A stretch of 64,000 bases of DNA from Methylobacterium tarhaniae (lineage in GTDB: Bacteria; Pseudomonadota; Alphaproteobacteria; Rhizobiales; Beijerinckiaceae). The notes beneath the pieces were generated by a model. It was not told the origin of the DNA, ran no database searches, and saw only the letters and a list, made by a program, of their open reading frames with translations. Shown one piece after another: positions 25,606-33,370 of this stretch (its first letter is position 1; each line of letters starts with the position of its first letter). The DNA is taken from contig NZ_LABZ01000078.1 in assembly GCF_001043955.1 (NCBI RefSeq), positions 1 to 64,000 of the forward strand, in the 5' to 3' direction. A program made the position numbers and the translations under genes.

Positions 25606-26031
25606 TCGGCGGCCGGCTGTCTGTCCGTGCAACGTGTCTGGCGTGCGGTCCAATCTGCACAAAACGATGTCGCAGGCAAGCTTGGCGTTATGGACAAGAT
25701 CAGAGATCGTTACACTTTGAATCAGTTCTAAGGATCGTCTCGAAGCTTGGACGCCGTGTCATTTGCCAGCTTGGTCAAGCGTTTTGAGGCCCACAACCAT
25801 CTTGTGCACGTCTTGAAAGTCAGCTCCGGATGATCCTGTGGTCTTCTGGATCCCGTTGGGGATCCCGGGGGAGAGGGACATCGATGACATTTCCCGTTTC
25901 GGAAACGTCTTCGGATAGAATTTCGCACGTGCGGTCAGGAGCTTGCAAGTTCGCCTTCACGGTTCTGCCGGACCTGGAACGATCGCGTCTTCACGCGGAA
26001 GGGCGGCCCTCTCGGGCCGCCCCCTCTCTCG
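25606..26031. other. Gap between the Ro60 gene and the SWIM operon
   Basis: No convincing gene; a 53-codon plus-strand frame starting near 25884 runs into the end of the Ro60 gene antisense and is probably chance. The stretch 25606-25980 is less GC-rich than its surroundings and should hold the SWIM operon promoter. A terminator hairpin for the Ro60 gene lies at 26001-26022. Confidence 0.55.
26001..26022 (-). terminator. Strong hairpin 9 bp after the Ro60 stop
   Basis: GGGCGGCCC (26001-26009), 4-nt loop, GGGCCGCCC (26014-26022). On the minus strand it is followed by TTCCGCG, a weak U-tract. It ends the Ro60 transcript and separates it from the SWIM operon. Confidence 0.65.
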
Positions 26032-27636
26032 TCAAGTCCGGATGAAGTCCGCGATCACCGCCGGTGCCGCCGTGTCGAAGCCGACCACGTCGAGCATGCC
26101 GGGATCGCCGGGATCGGCGATGCTGAAGCCGTTGGAGACGAGCCCCACGACCACCAGCTTCGCCGGGATCCCGGTCCTCTCCCGGTATTCCCGCAGCGCC
26201 TGGACCGGGTGGACCGGGCCGGCCCAGGTCTCCGAATCCGTGTAGACCACGAACGCGTCGGCCTCGACGCCCCGCGCCAGGGCCCAGCGCATCGGCAGCG
26301 AGCAGTCGGTGGCGCCGAACGGCAGGTTCGCCGTCGCCTCCACCGCTTGGTCGAGCCGCATCGACGGGCCGATCGCCAGCGGCGTCAGCGCCGTCCCGCC
26401 GCTCCCGGACCGGCCATCCTCGGCGGTGAAGCCGAGGATCTGCCAGCGCTCCTCCGTCGCCGCGGTGACCAGCGCCATCGCGGCCGCCGCCTCGCGGGCG
26501 GTGAGCCACGACCCCGCCACATGGCTTCCGCCCATCGAGCCCGAGACGTCGAGGGCCAGAACCAGGCGCTTGCCCGTCGGTTCCACCGCCCGGAAGGCGG
26601 TGTAGAACGCGGCGTTCAGCGCCTCGACGATCGCCGCCACCGGCTCCCAGGCGAGCTGCCCGCGCTGGCCGTACCCGGAGGCGTAGGTCTTCAGCGCCAG
26701 CAGCAGCGCCATCGGATGCAGCCGCGCCTTCAGCAGGCGCTCCCGGTCCGACAGCACGGCGCGGACATGCTCGCTGCCCTCCGAGAAGGGAGCGAGCGTG
26801 CCGGCCGCGGTGAGCCGGCCGAGCTGGCGCACCAGGGCGCCGGCCGGCATCCGCTCGATCAGGGCCTCGTTCACCGCGCGGCTACGCATCAGCCCGGTCG
26901 GCAGCGCCTCCCAGGGCAGGCCGTGCGAGCGGATCAGGGCCGCCGCCACCGGCCCGTCGACGCCCTCCGCCTGCACCTTGGTGAAGGCGTGGACGATCCC
27001 GGGCAGCGCCTCGGCCACGCGGCCGCGGCAGATCCAGTCGAACAGCGCCCGGCGTGCCGGCTCCTCCGTCTCCGGATGGGCGAGGCGCAGGAGGTCGCGG
27101 TGGGTCCAGCCCTGGCGCGAACGATACTTCACCGCCTGGAAGGCCAGAGCCTCCACCGGCGTGGCGCAATACCAAGTGCCCACCGCCCGGCGCAGACCCC
27201 GGCCCCAGCCGCGCATCGCCTCGACGACGCCGGCGAACTGGAACAGGTGCGTGCCGGTGCGGCAGACCTGCGGCAGGGCCCGGAGTGCGGCGCGCCGCGT
27301 CGCCAGGTCCGGGGAGGCCGCCGCCAGCGCGAGCGCGAAGATCGCCGGGTCCTGCTTCGGCGCCCGGCCGCCCTCGCTGACGCCGACGATCGCCGCGACG
27401 GCCCGCTCGCCATCCGCGGCGAGGCAGCGCTGCACCGCGGCCGCGCTCTCGACGGTCAGCGCCCGCGGGCTCGCATAATACGAGCCGCCCTCGGAGCCGA
27501 GCACCAGGAAGCGATCGAGCCGGGTCCAGTCGCCGACCGCGACGGCGTGGCCGCCGGCGCTGTTGCGCACGGTGCCGGGGATCGGCTGGTTCTGCGGGGT
27601 GCGCCGGAGCGAGGCCAGCTTGGCGTAGGTCATCAT
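26032..27636 (-). CDS. rsr: Ro60-family RNA-binding protein (TROVE + VWA)
   Basis: 534 residues, the usual Ro60/Rsr size. The N-terminal two thirds are the HEAT-repeat TROVE ring (PGTVRNSAGGHAVAVGDWTRLDRFLVLGSEGGSYY, VSEGGRAPKQDPAIFALALAA, HLFQFAGVVEAMRGWGRGLRRAVGTWY), which in known structures encircles RNA 3' ends and binds Y RNA on its surface. The C-terminal third is a VWA domain with DVSGSM. A GGAGGA ribosome site precedes MM; I take the first ATG at 27636. Bacterial Rsr acts with Y RNAs in RNA quality control and, in Deinococcus, with PNPase in rRNA decay. Five Y-RNA-like elements lie directly upstream on the same strand. No RtcA/RtcB genes are in the window. Confidence 0.95.
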   Translation of the reverse strand: MMTYAKLASLRRTPQNQPIPGTVRNSAGGHAVAVGDWTRLDRFLVLGSEGGSYYASPRALTVESAAAVQRCLAADGERAVAAIVGVSEGGRAPKQDPAIFALALAAASPDLATRRAALRALPQVCRTGTHLFQFAGVVEAMRGWGRGLRRAVGTWYCATPVEALAFQAVKYRSRQGWTHRDLLRLAHPETEEPARRALFDWICRGRVAEALPGIVHAFTKVQAEGVDGPVAAALIRSHGLPWEALPTGLMRSRAVNEALIERMPAGALVRQLGRLTAAGTLAPFSEGSEHVRAVLSDRERLLKARLHPMALLLALKTYASGYGQRGQLAWEPVAAIVEALNAAFYTAFRAVEPTGKRLVLALDVSGSMGGSHVAGSWLTAREAAAAMALVTAATEERWQILGFTAEDGRSGSGGTALTPLAIGPSMRLDQAVEATANLPFGATDCSLPMRWALARGVEADAFVVYTDSETWAGPVHPVQALREYRERTGIPAKLVVVGLVSNGFSIADPGDPGMLDVVGFDTAAPAVIADFIRT

Positions 27637-27785
27637 GGCGGGGTCCTCCTCGTTCTCCTCTCTCCATCGCGGTCCTTCGCGGACCGGTGGCTCGTGACGG
27701 CGCGCGGCGGCGGGCGGGGGAGGGCCCGCGCGGCCCCGCCCCCGTGCCGATCGCGGCCGGGATGTCTTCGTCTCGTCACGGACGG

Positions 27786-27943
27786 GGCCGTGCGGGCATG
27801 TGTGTCGGGACCGGTCGTGCTCCCGGCTCACGCCGGAGAGGGCAGCTCGTTCGCCACCCGAGCGTCAGGCCTCGCGGCCTGCGGGATTCGAACCCGGACC
27901 TTTCGGTCGACCAGATAACCTGTCCCGTCCGGCCCGCACGGCC
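27786..27943 (-). ncRNA. Y RNA-like (YrlA type) element nearest to rsr
   Basis: 158 nt. The ends pair: GGCCGTGCGGGC with GCCCGCACGGCC (12 bp), then an internal loop and CGGGAC with GTCCCG. The inner part is tRNA-like: conserved GGTTATC, a GACC-GAAA-GGTC hairpin, a T-arm CGGGTTCGAATCCCG (27896-27882), an acceptor-like stem CAGGCC-GCGA-GGCCTG closed by a tetraloop, and a D-arm-like GCTCG...CGAGC. The 3' strand carries CACGACCG, shared with its neighbours. The order T-arm, capped acceptor, D-arm is that of known bacterial YrlA RNAs. It ends 150 bp before the rsr start codon and is the longest of the array because of an extra hairpin before the 3' strand. Confidence 0.8.
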
Positions 27944-27963
27944 ATGCTCGTCCTGCCGTCGCA

Positions 27964-28099
27964 CGCGGGCGTGGCGCCGAAGGATCTTCTTCCGATGCTC
28001 TCGCCTTGAGCTACGGGTCTGGCGGGCGGGACTGGAAGCCTGGGAGCTTCGCACCCGCACCCTTCGGACCCCTCGACAACCTTCGCCTTTCGGCCCGCG
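27964..28099 (-). ncRNA. Y RNA-like element, tRNA-like part degenerate
   Basis: 136 nt. Outer stem CGCGGGC with GCCCGCG, inner stem CGAAGG with CCTTCG, and the 3' strand GCGCCACGCCCGCG resemble the neighbours. The D-arm AGCTC-AAGGCGA-GAGC is intact. The T-arm and acceptor region are not: no TTCGAAT loop and no GCGA-capped stem can be drawn; instead GAAGC-GCTTC forms a small hairpin. It is either a decaying copy or a form with a different inner module. Confidence 0.6.
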
Positions 28100-28111
28100 G
28101 CGATGAGCCCG

Positions 28112-28246
28112 GGCCGCGCGGTCGTGGTGTGAGGAACGGCGTTAGGCGCTCTACCGACTGAGCTACGGGCCTCGCGGCCCGGCGGGATTCGAACCCGCGA
28201 CCACCTCCGTTGCAGGGATAACCGTTCCTCTCCGGCCCGCGCGGCC
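28112..28246 (-). ncRNA. Y RNA-like (YrlA type) element, best tRNA mimic
   Basis: 135 nt. Outer stem GGCCGCGCGG with CCGCGCGGCC; inner stem GAGGAACGG with CCGTTCCTC; asymmetric internal loop containing CACCACGA on the 3' side. Inside: GGTTATCC, T-arm GCGGGTTCGAATCCCGC (28198-28182), acceptor stem CGGGCC-GCGA-GGCCCG, then TAGCTCAGTCGGTAGAGC, a D-arm indistinguishable from a real tRNA. The mimic is circularly permuted: the anticodon arm is replaced by the Ro-binding stem and the acceptor end is closed. It therefore cannot be an aminoacylated tRNA. It should be a substrate for tRNA-modifying enzymes acting on T- and D-loops, as reported for YrlA. Confidence 0.87.
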
Positions 28247-28280
28247 GCGAGACTGTGCCCGCTCGCCAAGCGTCCGGCGT

Positions 28281-28415
28281 CCTGCGGTCGTGGTGCCGGG
28301 GACGGGTTGCTGAGCGACTGGGACCTCGCGGCCCCGGCGGAAGTCGAATCCGCGACCTCCACGGGTTCGCATCCGTGGCGCTCTACCCGGTAACCGTCCC
28401 CTGCCGGCCCGCAGG
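28281..28415 (-). ncRNA. Y RNA-like (YrlA type) element
   Basis: 135 nt. Outer stem CCTGCGG with CCGCAGG, inner stem GGGGACGG with CCGTCCCC, internal loop with GGCACCACGA on the 3' side. Inside: GGTTACC, an anticodon-arm-like hairpin CACGG-ATGCGAAC-CCGTG, T-arm GCGGATTCGACTTCCGC (28353-28337), and GGGGCC-GCGA-GGTCCC as the capped acceptor stem. The D-arm position reads AGTCGCTCAGCAA and is degenerate. Same size as the element at 28112-28246, indicating duplication. Confidence 0.8.
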
Positions 28416-28636
28416 GCCGTCAGATCGCGTCGAGTTCTTCTGTGGGCGAGTTCTGTGGGCGAGTTCTGTGGGAATGTGCCGGCTTCGCGAGGCCGGCGGC
28501 TGCCGTCAGCCTCTGCGGCTGGCGCAGAGCCGTAGCGGCCGCAATGGCCGCATCGTCCCGGGACGGGCGAAGGCGGCGACGCGGAGACCGTCGTGCTGTT
28601 TCATGCCTGGCTCCGTCCGAACGGGGCTTCCGGGGT

Positions 28637-28706
28637 GGCGCGGGCGTGTCGTGCGAGGCTCGGGATGATCCAGGGAAGGGATAACCGAGCATCTCCGGCC
28701 CGCGCC
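28637..28706 (-). ncRNA. Minimal Y RNA-like stem-loop at the start of the array
   Basis: 70 nt. GGCGCGGGC/GCCCGCGCC outer stem and GCTCGG/CCGAGC inner stem enclose a short loop that begins GGTTATCCC as in the larger copies. The 5' strand GCGGGCCGGAGA and the 3' strand CGCACGAC match the Ro-stem strands of its neighbours, but no tRNA-like module is present. It starts about 14 nt downstream of a good -10 box. It may be a short Y RNA with only the Ro-binding part. Confidence 0.6.
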
Positions 28707-28719
28707 GGCGATGGAGGGG

Positions 28720-28748
28720 TGGATACGGCCCCGTTGCCGGACCGTCAA
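28720..28748 (-). promoter_or_regulatory. Sigma-70 type promoter for the Y RNA array
   Basis: On the minus strand TTGACG (28748-28743), 17 nt, TATCCA (28725-28720). The expected start, 7-10 nt further, falls just before the first Y-like stem at 28706. It could drive all five RNAs and perhaps rsr. It overlaps the upstream region of the divergent XRE gene. Confidence 0.65.
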
Positions 28749-28792
28749 GCCGAAACTTGAAAAATCTTTCAGCTTCGACCATCTCGAGGGCC

Positions 28793-29047
28793 ATGATCGT
28801 CGCTGCACAGATCCGCGCCGGGCGCGGGCTTCTCAAATGGACCCAAGGGGTTCTGGCGAGCCGCGCCGCCGTCTCGGTGGTGACCCTCAACATGATCGAG
28901 AGCGAGCAGGTCCAACCTCGCAGCCGCACCCTGGAGGCGATCCGGCGGGTGCTGGAAGGGGAGGGGATCCGCTTCATCGGCGACGCCGAGGACGGCTACG
29001 GCGTCATCCTGAGGCCCGCCGGCGCCAAGCTCGGCGCCGGACCCTGA
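28793..29047 (+). CDS. XRE-family helix-turn-helix regulator
   Basis: 84 residues, essentially one HTH_3 domain: QIRAGRGLLKWTQGVLASRAAVSVVTLNMIESEQVQPRSRTLEAIRRVLEGEGIRFI. The ending (RFIGDAEDGYGVILRP) is the small beta tail common in alphaproteobacterial single-domain XRE proteins. GAGGG precedes the ATG at 28793; a TTG 36 bp upstream is less likely. It is divergent from the Y RNA array, 45-70 bp from its promoter, and so could regulate it. That is positional inference only. Confidence 0.87.
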   Translation: MIVAAQIRAGRGLLKWTQGVLASRAAVSVVTLNMIESEQVQPRSRTLEAIRRVLEGEGIRFIGDAEDGYGVILRPAGAKLGAGP

Positions 29048-29063
29048 CGGGGCCTTCCGGCCT

Positions 29064-29240
29064 TCAGCCCCGCGGCGGTGCGGTGGCGAAGAGCAGGTCG
29101 AGGCCTTCCGCCGGAATCGGAAGCGCCAGGATCGCGCCGCTGAGCGCCGTGGAGGGCAGTCCGCCCATCATCGCCATCTGCACCGCCGTCGTCACCTCCC
29201 CGGCCTGGGCGCCGAGCATGGCGGAGCCGAGGACATCGTC
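29064..29240 (-). pseudogene. Fragment of a pyridine nucleotide-disulfide oxidoreductase (C-terminal end)
   Basis: A minus-strand frame reads DDVLGSAMLGAQAGEVTTAVQMAM, then GLPSTALSGAILALPIPAEGLDLLFA, to a stop at 29064. This is the dimerisation-domain end of FAD-dependent disulfide reductases (dihydrolipoamide dehydrogenase or mercuric-reductase-like). Upstream of 29240 the match ends abruptly, with no FAD or NAD motif, so only about 58 residues remain. Confidence 0.65.
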
Positions 29241-29529
29241 GTCCCTCGCCCACCAGCCCCTTCATGGAGCCTGTGCCCTCCGGCAGGACCGGGACGGATC
29301 CGATCGGGAGCGGGCGGGGGTGCGGAGCGCAGCAATGGCGGATCTTTCCGGATGTCGTCTTGCTGTCCTGACACAATCGATTGACAGCCGATCCGAACAG
29401 GCGAAGCATGACTGCGATCGGATCCAGGATCGGATCCGTCTCGCTCGCACCGCCGATTGGCTGTGAGCTTCATAGTCATGAACGGGCGAGCCGCGACGAC
29501 GTCGACAACGCGGTTATCAGGAGGTGCCT

Positions 29530-30849
29530 ATGCCGGGAGAGCGCACGATCCCCTGTCGTCGGTCGGCCCTCATGCTCTGTGCCGCCGCACCCTTGCTCGC
29601 CGCGCAGCCGGCCCGGTCCGACGAGACCTGCCAGTCGCCCTATATGGCAAAGATCACCGGCATCGAGGACTTCGTCTATGTCTGGACCCTCGGGGTCGAG
29701 GGGCTCGGCGACGGTTCGGACAAGCTCGTCACGGTGGATGCGCGCGAATCCTCGCCCACCTTCGGCAAGCCGATCCATGCCGCCCCGGTCGGGGGACGGC
29801 ACGAGGCGCATCACGGCGGCTTCACCGACGACCGGCGCCAGTTCTGGGCCGCCGGCCTGTCGGACAGCAAGATCTTCATCTTCGACGTGGCGACCGAGCC
29901 GGCGAAGCCACGGCTCGTCAAGGTGATCGACGACTTCGTCGAGGCGAGCGGCGGCGCGGCCGGCCCGCACGGCGCCTACGCGCTGCCCGGCCGCATGCTG
30001 ATCCCGAGCCTGTCGAACCGGCACGGCACCGGCCGGGCGGCGCTGGTCGAATACTCGAACGAGGGCGACTACGTCGCGACGCATTGGCTGCCCACCGATG
30101 CCGAGCCGAACGGCGCCCGGATCGAGGGCCGTGCCGACGGCTACGGCTACGACGCCCGCGTGCTGCCGCGCCGCAACGTGATGCTCACCTCGTCCTTCAC
30201 CGGGCTCGAGAACTACATGCGCCCCCTCGGCGACCTGATGAAGGACGGCGAGGCGATGAAGCGGTTCGGGCAGACGATGGTGCTGTGGGATTTCCACGCC
30301 CGCCAGCCCCGCGCCGTGCTGAACGTGCCCGGCGTGCCGCTGGAGATCCGCTGGGCCTGGGGGCCTAAGAACACCTACGCCTTCACCTCGACCGCGCTCA
30401 CGTCCAAGCTCTGGCTCGTGCGCGAGGACGCGCCCGGCGCCTGGAGCGCCAAGCCGGTGGCCGAGATCGGCGACCCGTCGACGCTGCCGGTCCCCGTCGA
30501 CATCAGCCTCTCGGCCGATGACCGCACCCTGTTCGTCGACACCTTCATGGACGGGACCACCCGCGTCTTCGACGTCTCCGACCCGGAAAAGCCGCGGCAG
30601 ATCTACGAGAAGAAGATCGGCGCGCAGCTCAACATGGTCTCGCAGAGCTGGGACGGCAAACGGATCTACTACACCAGCTCGCTCCTGGCGAACTGGGACA
30701 AGACCGGGACGGAGAACGAGCAGTTCCTGAAGGCCTATGCCTGGAACGGAAAGGAGCTGACGGCGCGCTTCGCGATCGACTTCACGGCCGAGCGGCTCGG
30801 GCGCCCGCACATGATGGCGTTCGGCGCCACCGCGCTCTACGCGAAGTGA
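29530..30849 (+). CDS. mtoX: Methanethiol oxidase (selenium-binding protein family), periplasmic
   Basis: 439 residues. Signal peptide: RRSALMLCAAAPLLAAQPARS with cleavage near ARS-D. The mature part is the SBP56 seven-bladed propeller, with recognisable SPYMAKITGIEDFVYVWTL, HEAHHGGFTDDRRQFWAAGLSDSKIFIFDV and LGRPHMMAFG; conserved His residues (HEAHHGG, GPHGAY, RPHMMAFG) are candidate copper ligands. The bacterial enzyme oxidises methanethiol to formaldehyde, H2S and H2O2. AGGAGGT precedes the ATG at 29530. The next gene overlaps by 4 bases and encodes a SCO copper chaperone, as in described mtoX operons; the MauG-like gene of those operons is not here. Confidence 0.9.
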   Translation: MPGERTIPCRRSALMLCAAAPLLAAQPARSDETCQSPYMAKITGIEDFVYVWTLGVEGLGDGSDKLVTVDARESSPTFGKPIHAAPVGGRHEAHHGGFTDDRRQFWAAGLSDSKIFIFDVATEPAKPRLVKVIDDFVEASGGAAGPHGAYALPGRMLIPSLSNRHGTGRAALVEYSNEGDYVATHWLPTDAEPNGARIEGRADGYGYDARVLPRRNVMLTSSFTGLENYMRPLGDLMKDGEAMKRFGQTMVLWDFHARQPRAVLNVPGVPLEIRWAWGPKNTYAFTSTALTSKLWLVREDAPGAWSAKPVAEIGDPSTLPVPVDISLSADDRTLFVDTFMDGTTRVFDVSDPEKPRQIYEKKIGAQLNMVSQSWDGKRIYYTSSLLANWDKTGTENEQFLKAYAWNGKELTARFAIDFTAERLGRPHMMAFGATALYAK

Positions 30850-31586
30850 CGCCGATGCGGCCCGCCTCGCTCCTCGGCCTCGCGGCGCTCGCCGCCGCGG
30901 CCGCTCCCGCCGCCCGTCACGCCGTCGCCCATGAGGGCCACGCGCCGCGGCCCGTGGCCGCCGCAATCTTCCCCATCCCGGCGCCGGGCAGCTACCGCCT
31001 GCCTCCGATCAAGCGGGCGGCGGGCGGTACCGTCCTCGACGAGGCCGGCCGGCCCCGGGATCTCCTGGCACCGGACCTCCTGGCACCGGACCTCCCGGCA
31101 CCGGACCTCCCGGAGGTTGCGCGCGGCATCACCGTGCTGGCGCTGATCTACACGCGCTGCGGCGACGTCTGCCCGCTCGCCAGCGCCGACATGGCCCGGC
31201 TGCAGGACCTCGCCGCGAAGGATCCGGCCGTGGCGCGCCGGACGCGCCTCGTCAGCCTGAGCTTCGACCCCGAGCACGACACGCCGGAGGTGATGCGCAG
31301 CTTCGCCGCCGCCTGGCGCTCCGCCGACCCGGCCGCGCCCGCCTGGGCCTTCCTCACGGCGCCCGGCCGCGCCGAACTCGCGCCGATCCTCGCGGCCTAC
31401 GGGCAGCGCGTCGATGCCGGCCCGGACGGGTCGCTGACCCACGTCTTCCGCGCCTTCCTGATCGATTCCGAAGGCCGCGTGCGCAACATCTACAGCCTCG
31501 ACTTCTTCGAGCCGGCCCTGGTCCTCGCCGACATCCGCACGCTGCTTCTCGAGGGTGCCGGCTCCGGGGGCAGGCAGGGCCGCTGA
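30846..31586 (+). CDS. SCO1/SenC-family copper chaperone
   Basis: 246 residues from GTG at 30846 (GTGA overlap with the mtoX stop), or 243 from the ATG at 30855. Short signal peptide (LLGLAALAAAAAPAARHAVA). The thioredoxin-like domain has the copper-binding Cys pair in TRCGDVCP and the third ligand His in LTHVFRAFLID. It probably loads copper into the methanethiol oxidase in the periplasm. Between residues about 70 and 91 it carries a run of DLLAP/DLPAP repeats produced by 15-bp tandem DNA copies, inserted in a loop before the core fold. Confidence 0.9.
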   Translation: MTPMRPASLLGLAALAAAAAPAARHAVAHEGHAPRPVAAAIFPIPAPGSYRLPPIKRAAGGTVLDEAGRPRDLLAPDLLAPDLPAPDLPEVARGITVLALIYTRCGDVCPLASADMARLQDLAAKDPAVARRTRLVSLSFDPEHDTPEVMRSFAAAWRSADPAAPAWAFLTAPGRAELAPILAAYGQRVDAGPDGSLTHVFRAFLIDSEGRVRNIYSLDFFEPALVLADIRTLLLEGAGSGGRQGR

Positions 31587-31618
31587 ACGGGTCGTCCGGT
31601 GCGAGAGGCGCGCAGGTC

Positions 31619-33364
31619 ATGGTCAAGCTCGCGGCCGATCCGCGCCGCTCGCTCTTCGCGAAATACTGCGTCGTCCTCTTCGCGGCGGTGGCGCTGCCCC
31701 TGTTCGCGAATGGCGGCCTGGAGGCGTGGTTCGGCTACCGCGACCGGCGCGACCAGCTGCACGCGCTGCTCGGGCTCGAGGCGCGCGACGCCGCCCTGCG
31801 CATCCAGGGCTTCATCGACACCATCCGCGAGCAGCTCGGCTGGATGGTGCAGCTGCCCTGGAACCCGGCCGCGGAGGAGCGCCAGCGGCTCGACGCCCTG
31901 CGCCTGCTGCGGCAGGTGCCGTCGATCGCGCAGATCACCCTCGTCGACGGGGAGGGCCGCGAGCGGCTGCAGGTCTCGCGGGTCAGCCTCAACCGCGCCG
32001 GCAGCGGTGCCGACCGCTCGGGCGATCCGGCGGTGGCGGGGGCCATGTCCGCCCGGACCACGCCCGCCCGGGCCTGGTACGGCCCGGTGACCTACCACCG
32101 CGGCTCGGAGCCGTTCATGACGCTGGCGGTGGCGGGCAACCGCCTCTCCGTCGGCGTGGCGGTGGCGGAGATCAACCTCAAGCTGATCCGGGACGTGGTC
32201 TCGGGCATCCGGATCGGCGAGACGGGACAGGCCTTCGTCCTCGACGGCCCGGGCCGGCTCATCGCCCATCCCGACATCAGCCTCGTCCTGCGCGGCGCCG
32301 ATGACCCGGCGGCGCGCCCCCTCGCGACCCTGCGCCAGGTCGTGCACGTCGCCGGGGGCACCGCGACCGGGGTGGATGCGGGCGGGCGCCGCGTGATCGC
32401 CGCGACGGCCGCGATTCCCGGCGTCGACTGGACGGTGGTGGTGATGCAACCCGCCGCGGAGGCGTTCGGGCCGATCGTGCGGGCGCTCCTGCGCACCGGC
32501 GCGCTGATCCTCCTCGGCCTCCTGTTCGCCGCCGCCCTCGCCTACGGGCTGGCGCGCCACATGACCGGCCCGGTCCGCTTGCTCGAGGACGGCACGCAGC
32601 GGATCGGGGCGGGGGATTTCGGGCACCGCATCGCCATCTCCTCGGCGGACGAGCTCGGCCGGCTCGCGGCGCGGTTCAACGCGATGGCGGCCGAGCTCGC
32701 CCTGTCGCAGGAGCGGCAGGAGCGCATCGCGCGGCTGCGGCGCTTCCTCGCCCCGCAGGTCGCCGAGCTGGTCGAACGCTCGGGCGACGACGGCGTGCTC
32801 GACGGCCGGCGGGTCGAGGTCGCGGTGATCTTCGGCGACCTGCGCGGCTTCACCGCGTTCTCGGCCGGCTCGCCGCCCGAGGTGGTGATCGAGGTGCTCG
32901 GCGAGTATTTCGCGGCTTTGGGCACCGTGATCACGGCCCACGGCGCCACCCTGGTCACCTTCACGGGCGACGGCCTGATGGCCCTGGTGAACGCGCCCGT
33001 GCCGACACCGGATCCCGGCCCGACCGCGGTGCGGCTCGCCATCGCCATGCAGGAGGCGGTGCGGCCGCTCGCCCGGACCTGGGCCGCCCACGGCTACGGC
33101 ATCGGGTTCGGCGTCGGTGCCGCGATGGGGCTCGCGACCGTCGGGCGGATCGGCTGCGAGGGCCGCTCGGACTATACGGCGATCGGGCCGGTGGTGAACC
33201 TCGCCGCGCGCCTCTGCGCCGTCGCGGCGGACGCGCAGGTCCTGATCGATGCGAGCCTGGCCGAGACCGTGCGCGGACGCTGCGCCGTCACGGCCCTCGG
33301 CGCGCTGCCGTTGAAGGGTCTCGTGCGGGAGGTGCCGGTCTTCGGGGTCGCGTGCGGGCCGTGA
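31619..33364 (+). CDS. Membrane class III adenylate/guanylate cyclase with extracytoplasmic sensor
   Basis: 581 residues. TM1 about 12-30, a periplasmic dCache-like sensor (about 35-275; EINLKLIRDVVSGIRIGETGQAFVLDGPGRLIAHP), TM2 about 290-312, HAMP (MTGPVRLLEDGTQRIGAGDFGHRI), a short helical linker and the catalytic domain about 395-575. Metal-binding Asp residues are in IFGDLRGFT and FTGDGLMALVN. A single catalytic domain implies a homodimer making cAMP or cGMP; the nucleotide cannot be told safely. It follows the SCO gene by 32 bp, so it may be cotranscribed with mtoX. Confidence 0.92.
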   Translation: MVKLAADPRRSLFAKYCVVLFAAVALPLFANGGLEAWFGYRDRRDQLHALLGLEARDAALRIQGFIDTIREQLGWMVQLPWNPAAEERQRLDALRLLRQVPSIAQITLVDGEGRERLQVSRVSLNRAGSGADRSGDPAVAGAMSARTTPARAWYGPVTYHRGSEPFMTLAVAGNRLSVGVAVAEINLKLIRDVVSGIRIGETGQAFVLDGPGRLIAHPDISLVLRGADDPAARPLATLRQVVHVAGGTATGVDAGGRRVIAATAAIPGVDWTVVVMQPAAEAFGPIVRALLRTGALILLGLLFAAALAYGLARHMTGPVRLLEDGTQRIGAGDFGHRIAISSADELGRLAARFNAMAAELALSQERQERIARLRRFLAPQVAELVERSGDDGVLDGRRVEVAVIFGDLRGFTAFSAGSPPEVVIEVLGEYFAALGTVITAHGATLVTFTGDGLMALVNAPVPTPDPGPTAVRLAIAMQEAVRPLARTWAAHGYGIGFGVGAAMGLATVGRIGCEGRSDYTAIGPVVNLAARLCAVAADAQVLIDASLAETVRGRCAVTALGALPLKGLVREVPVFGVACGP

Positions 33365-33370
33365 GCCCCT

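Noticed and set aside
25884..26045. 53-codon plus-strand gene behind GGGGGAGAGG
   Set aside because: It runs antisense through the Ro60 terminator and the end of the Ro60 gene, and the second half has no coding character.
27865..28372. Minus-strand open frames over the Y RNA array
   Set aside because: They translate the repeats into Arg/Gly-rich sequence with no start signals; the RNA structure explains the DNA better.
27841..28400. T-arm and D-arm sequences suggesting ordinary tRNA genes
   Set aside because: The arms occur in permuted order and the acceptor stem is closed by GCGA, so no 3' CCA end or anticodon arm can form. They are better explained as Y RNAs.
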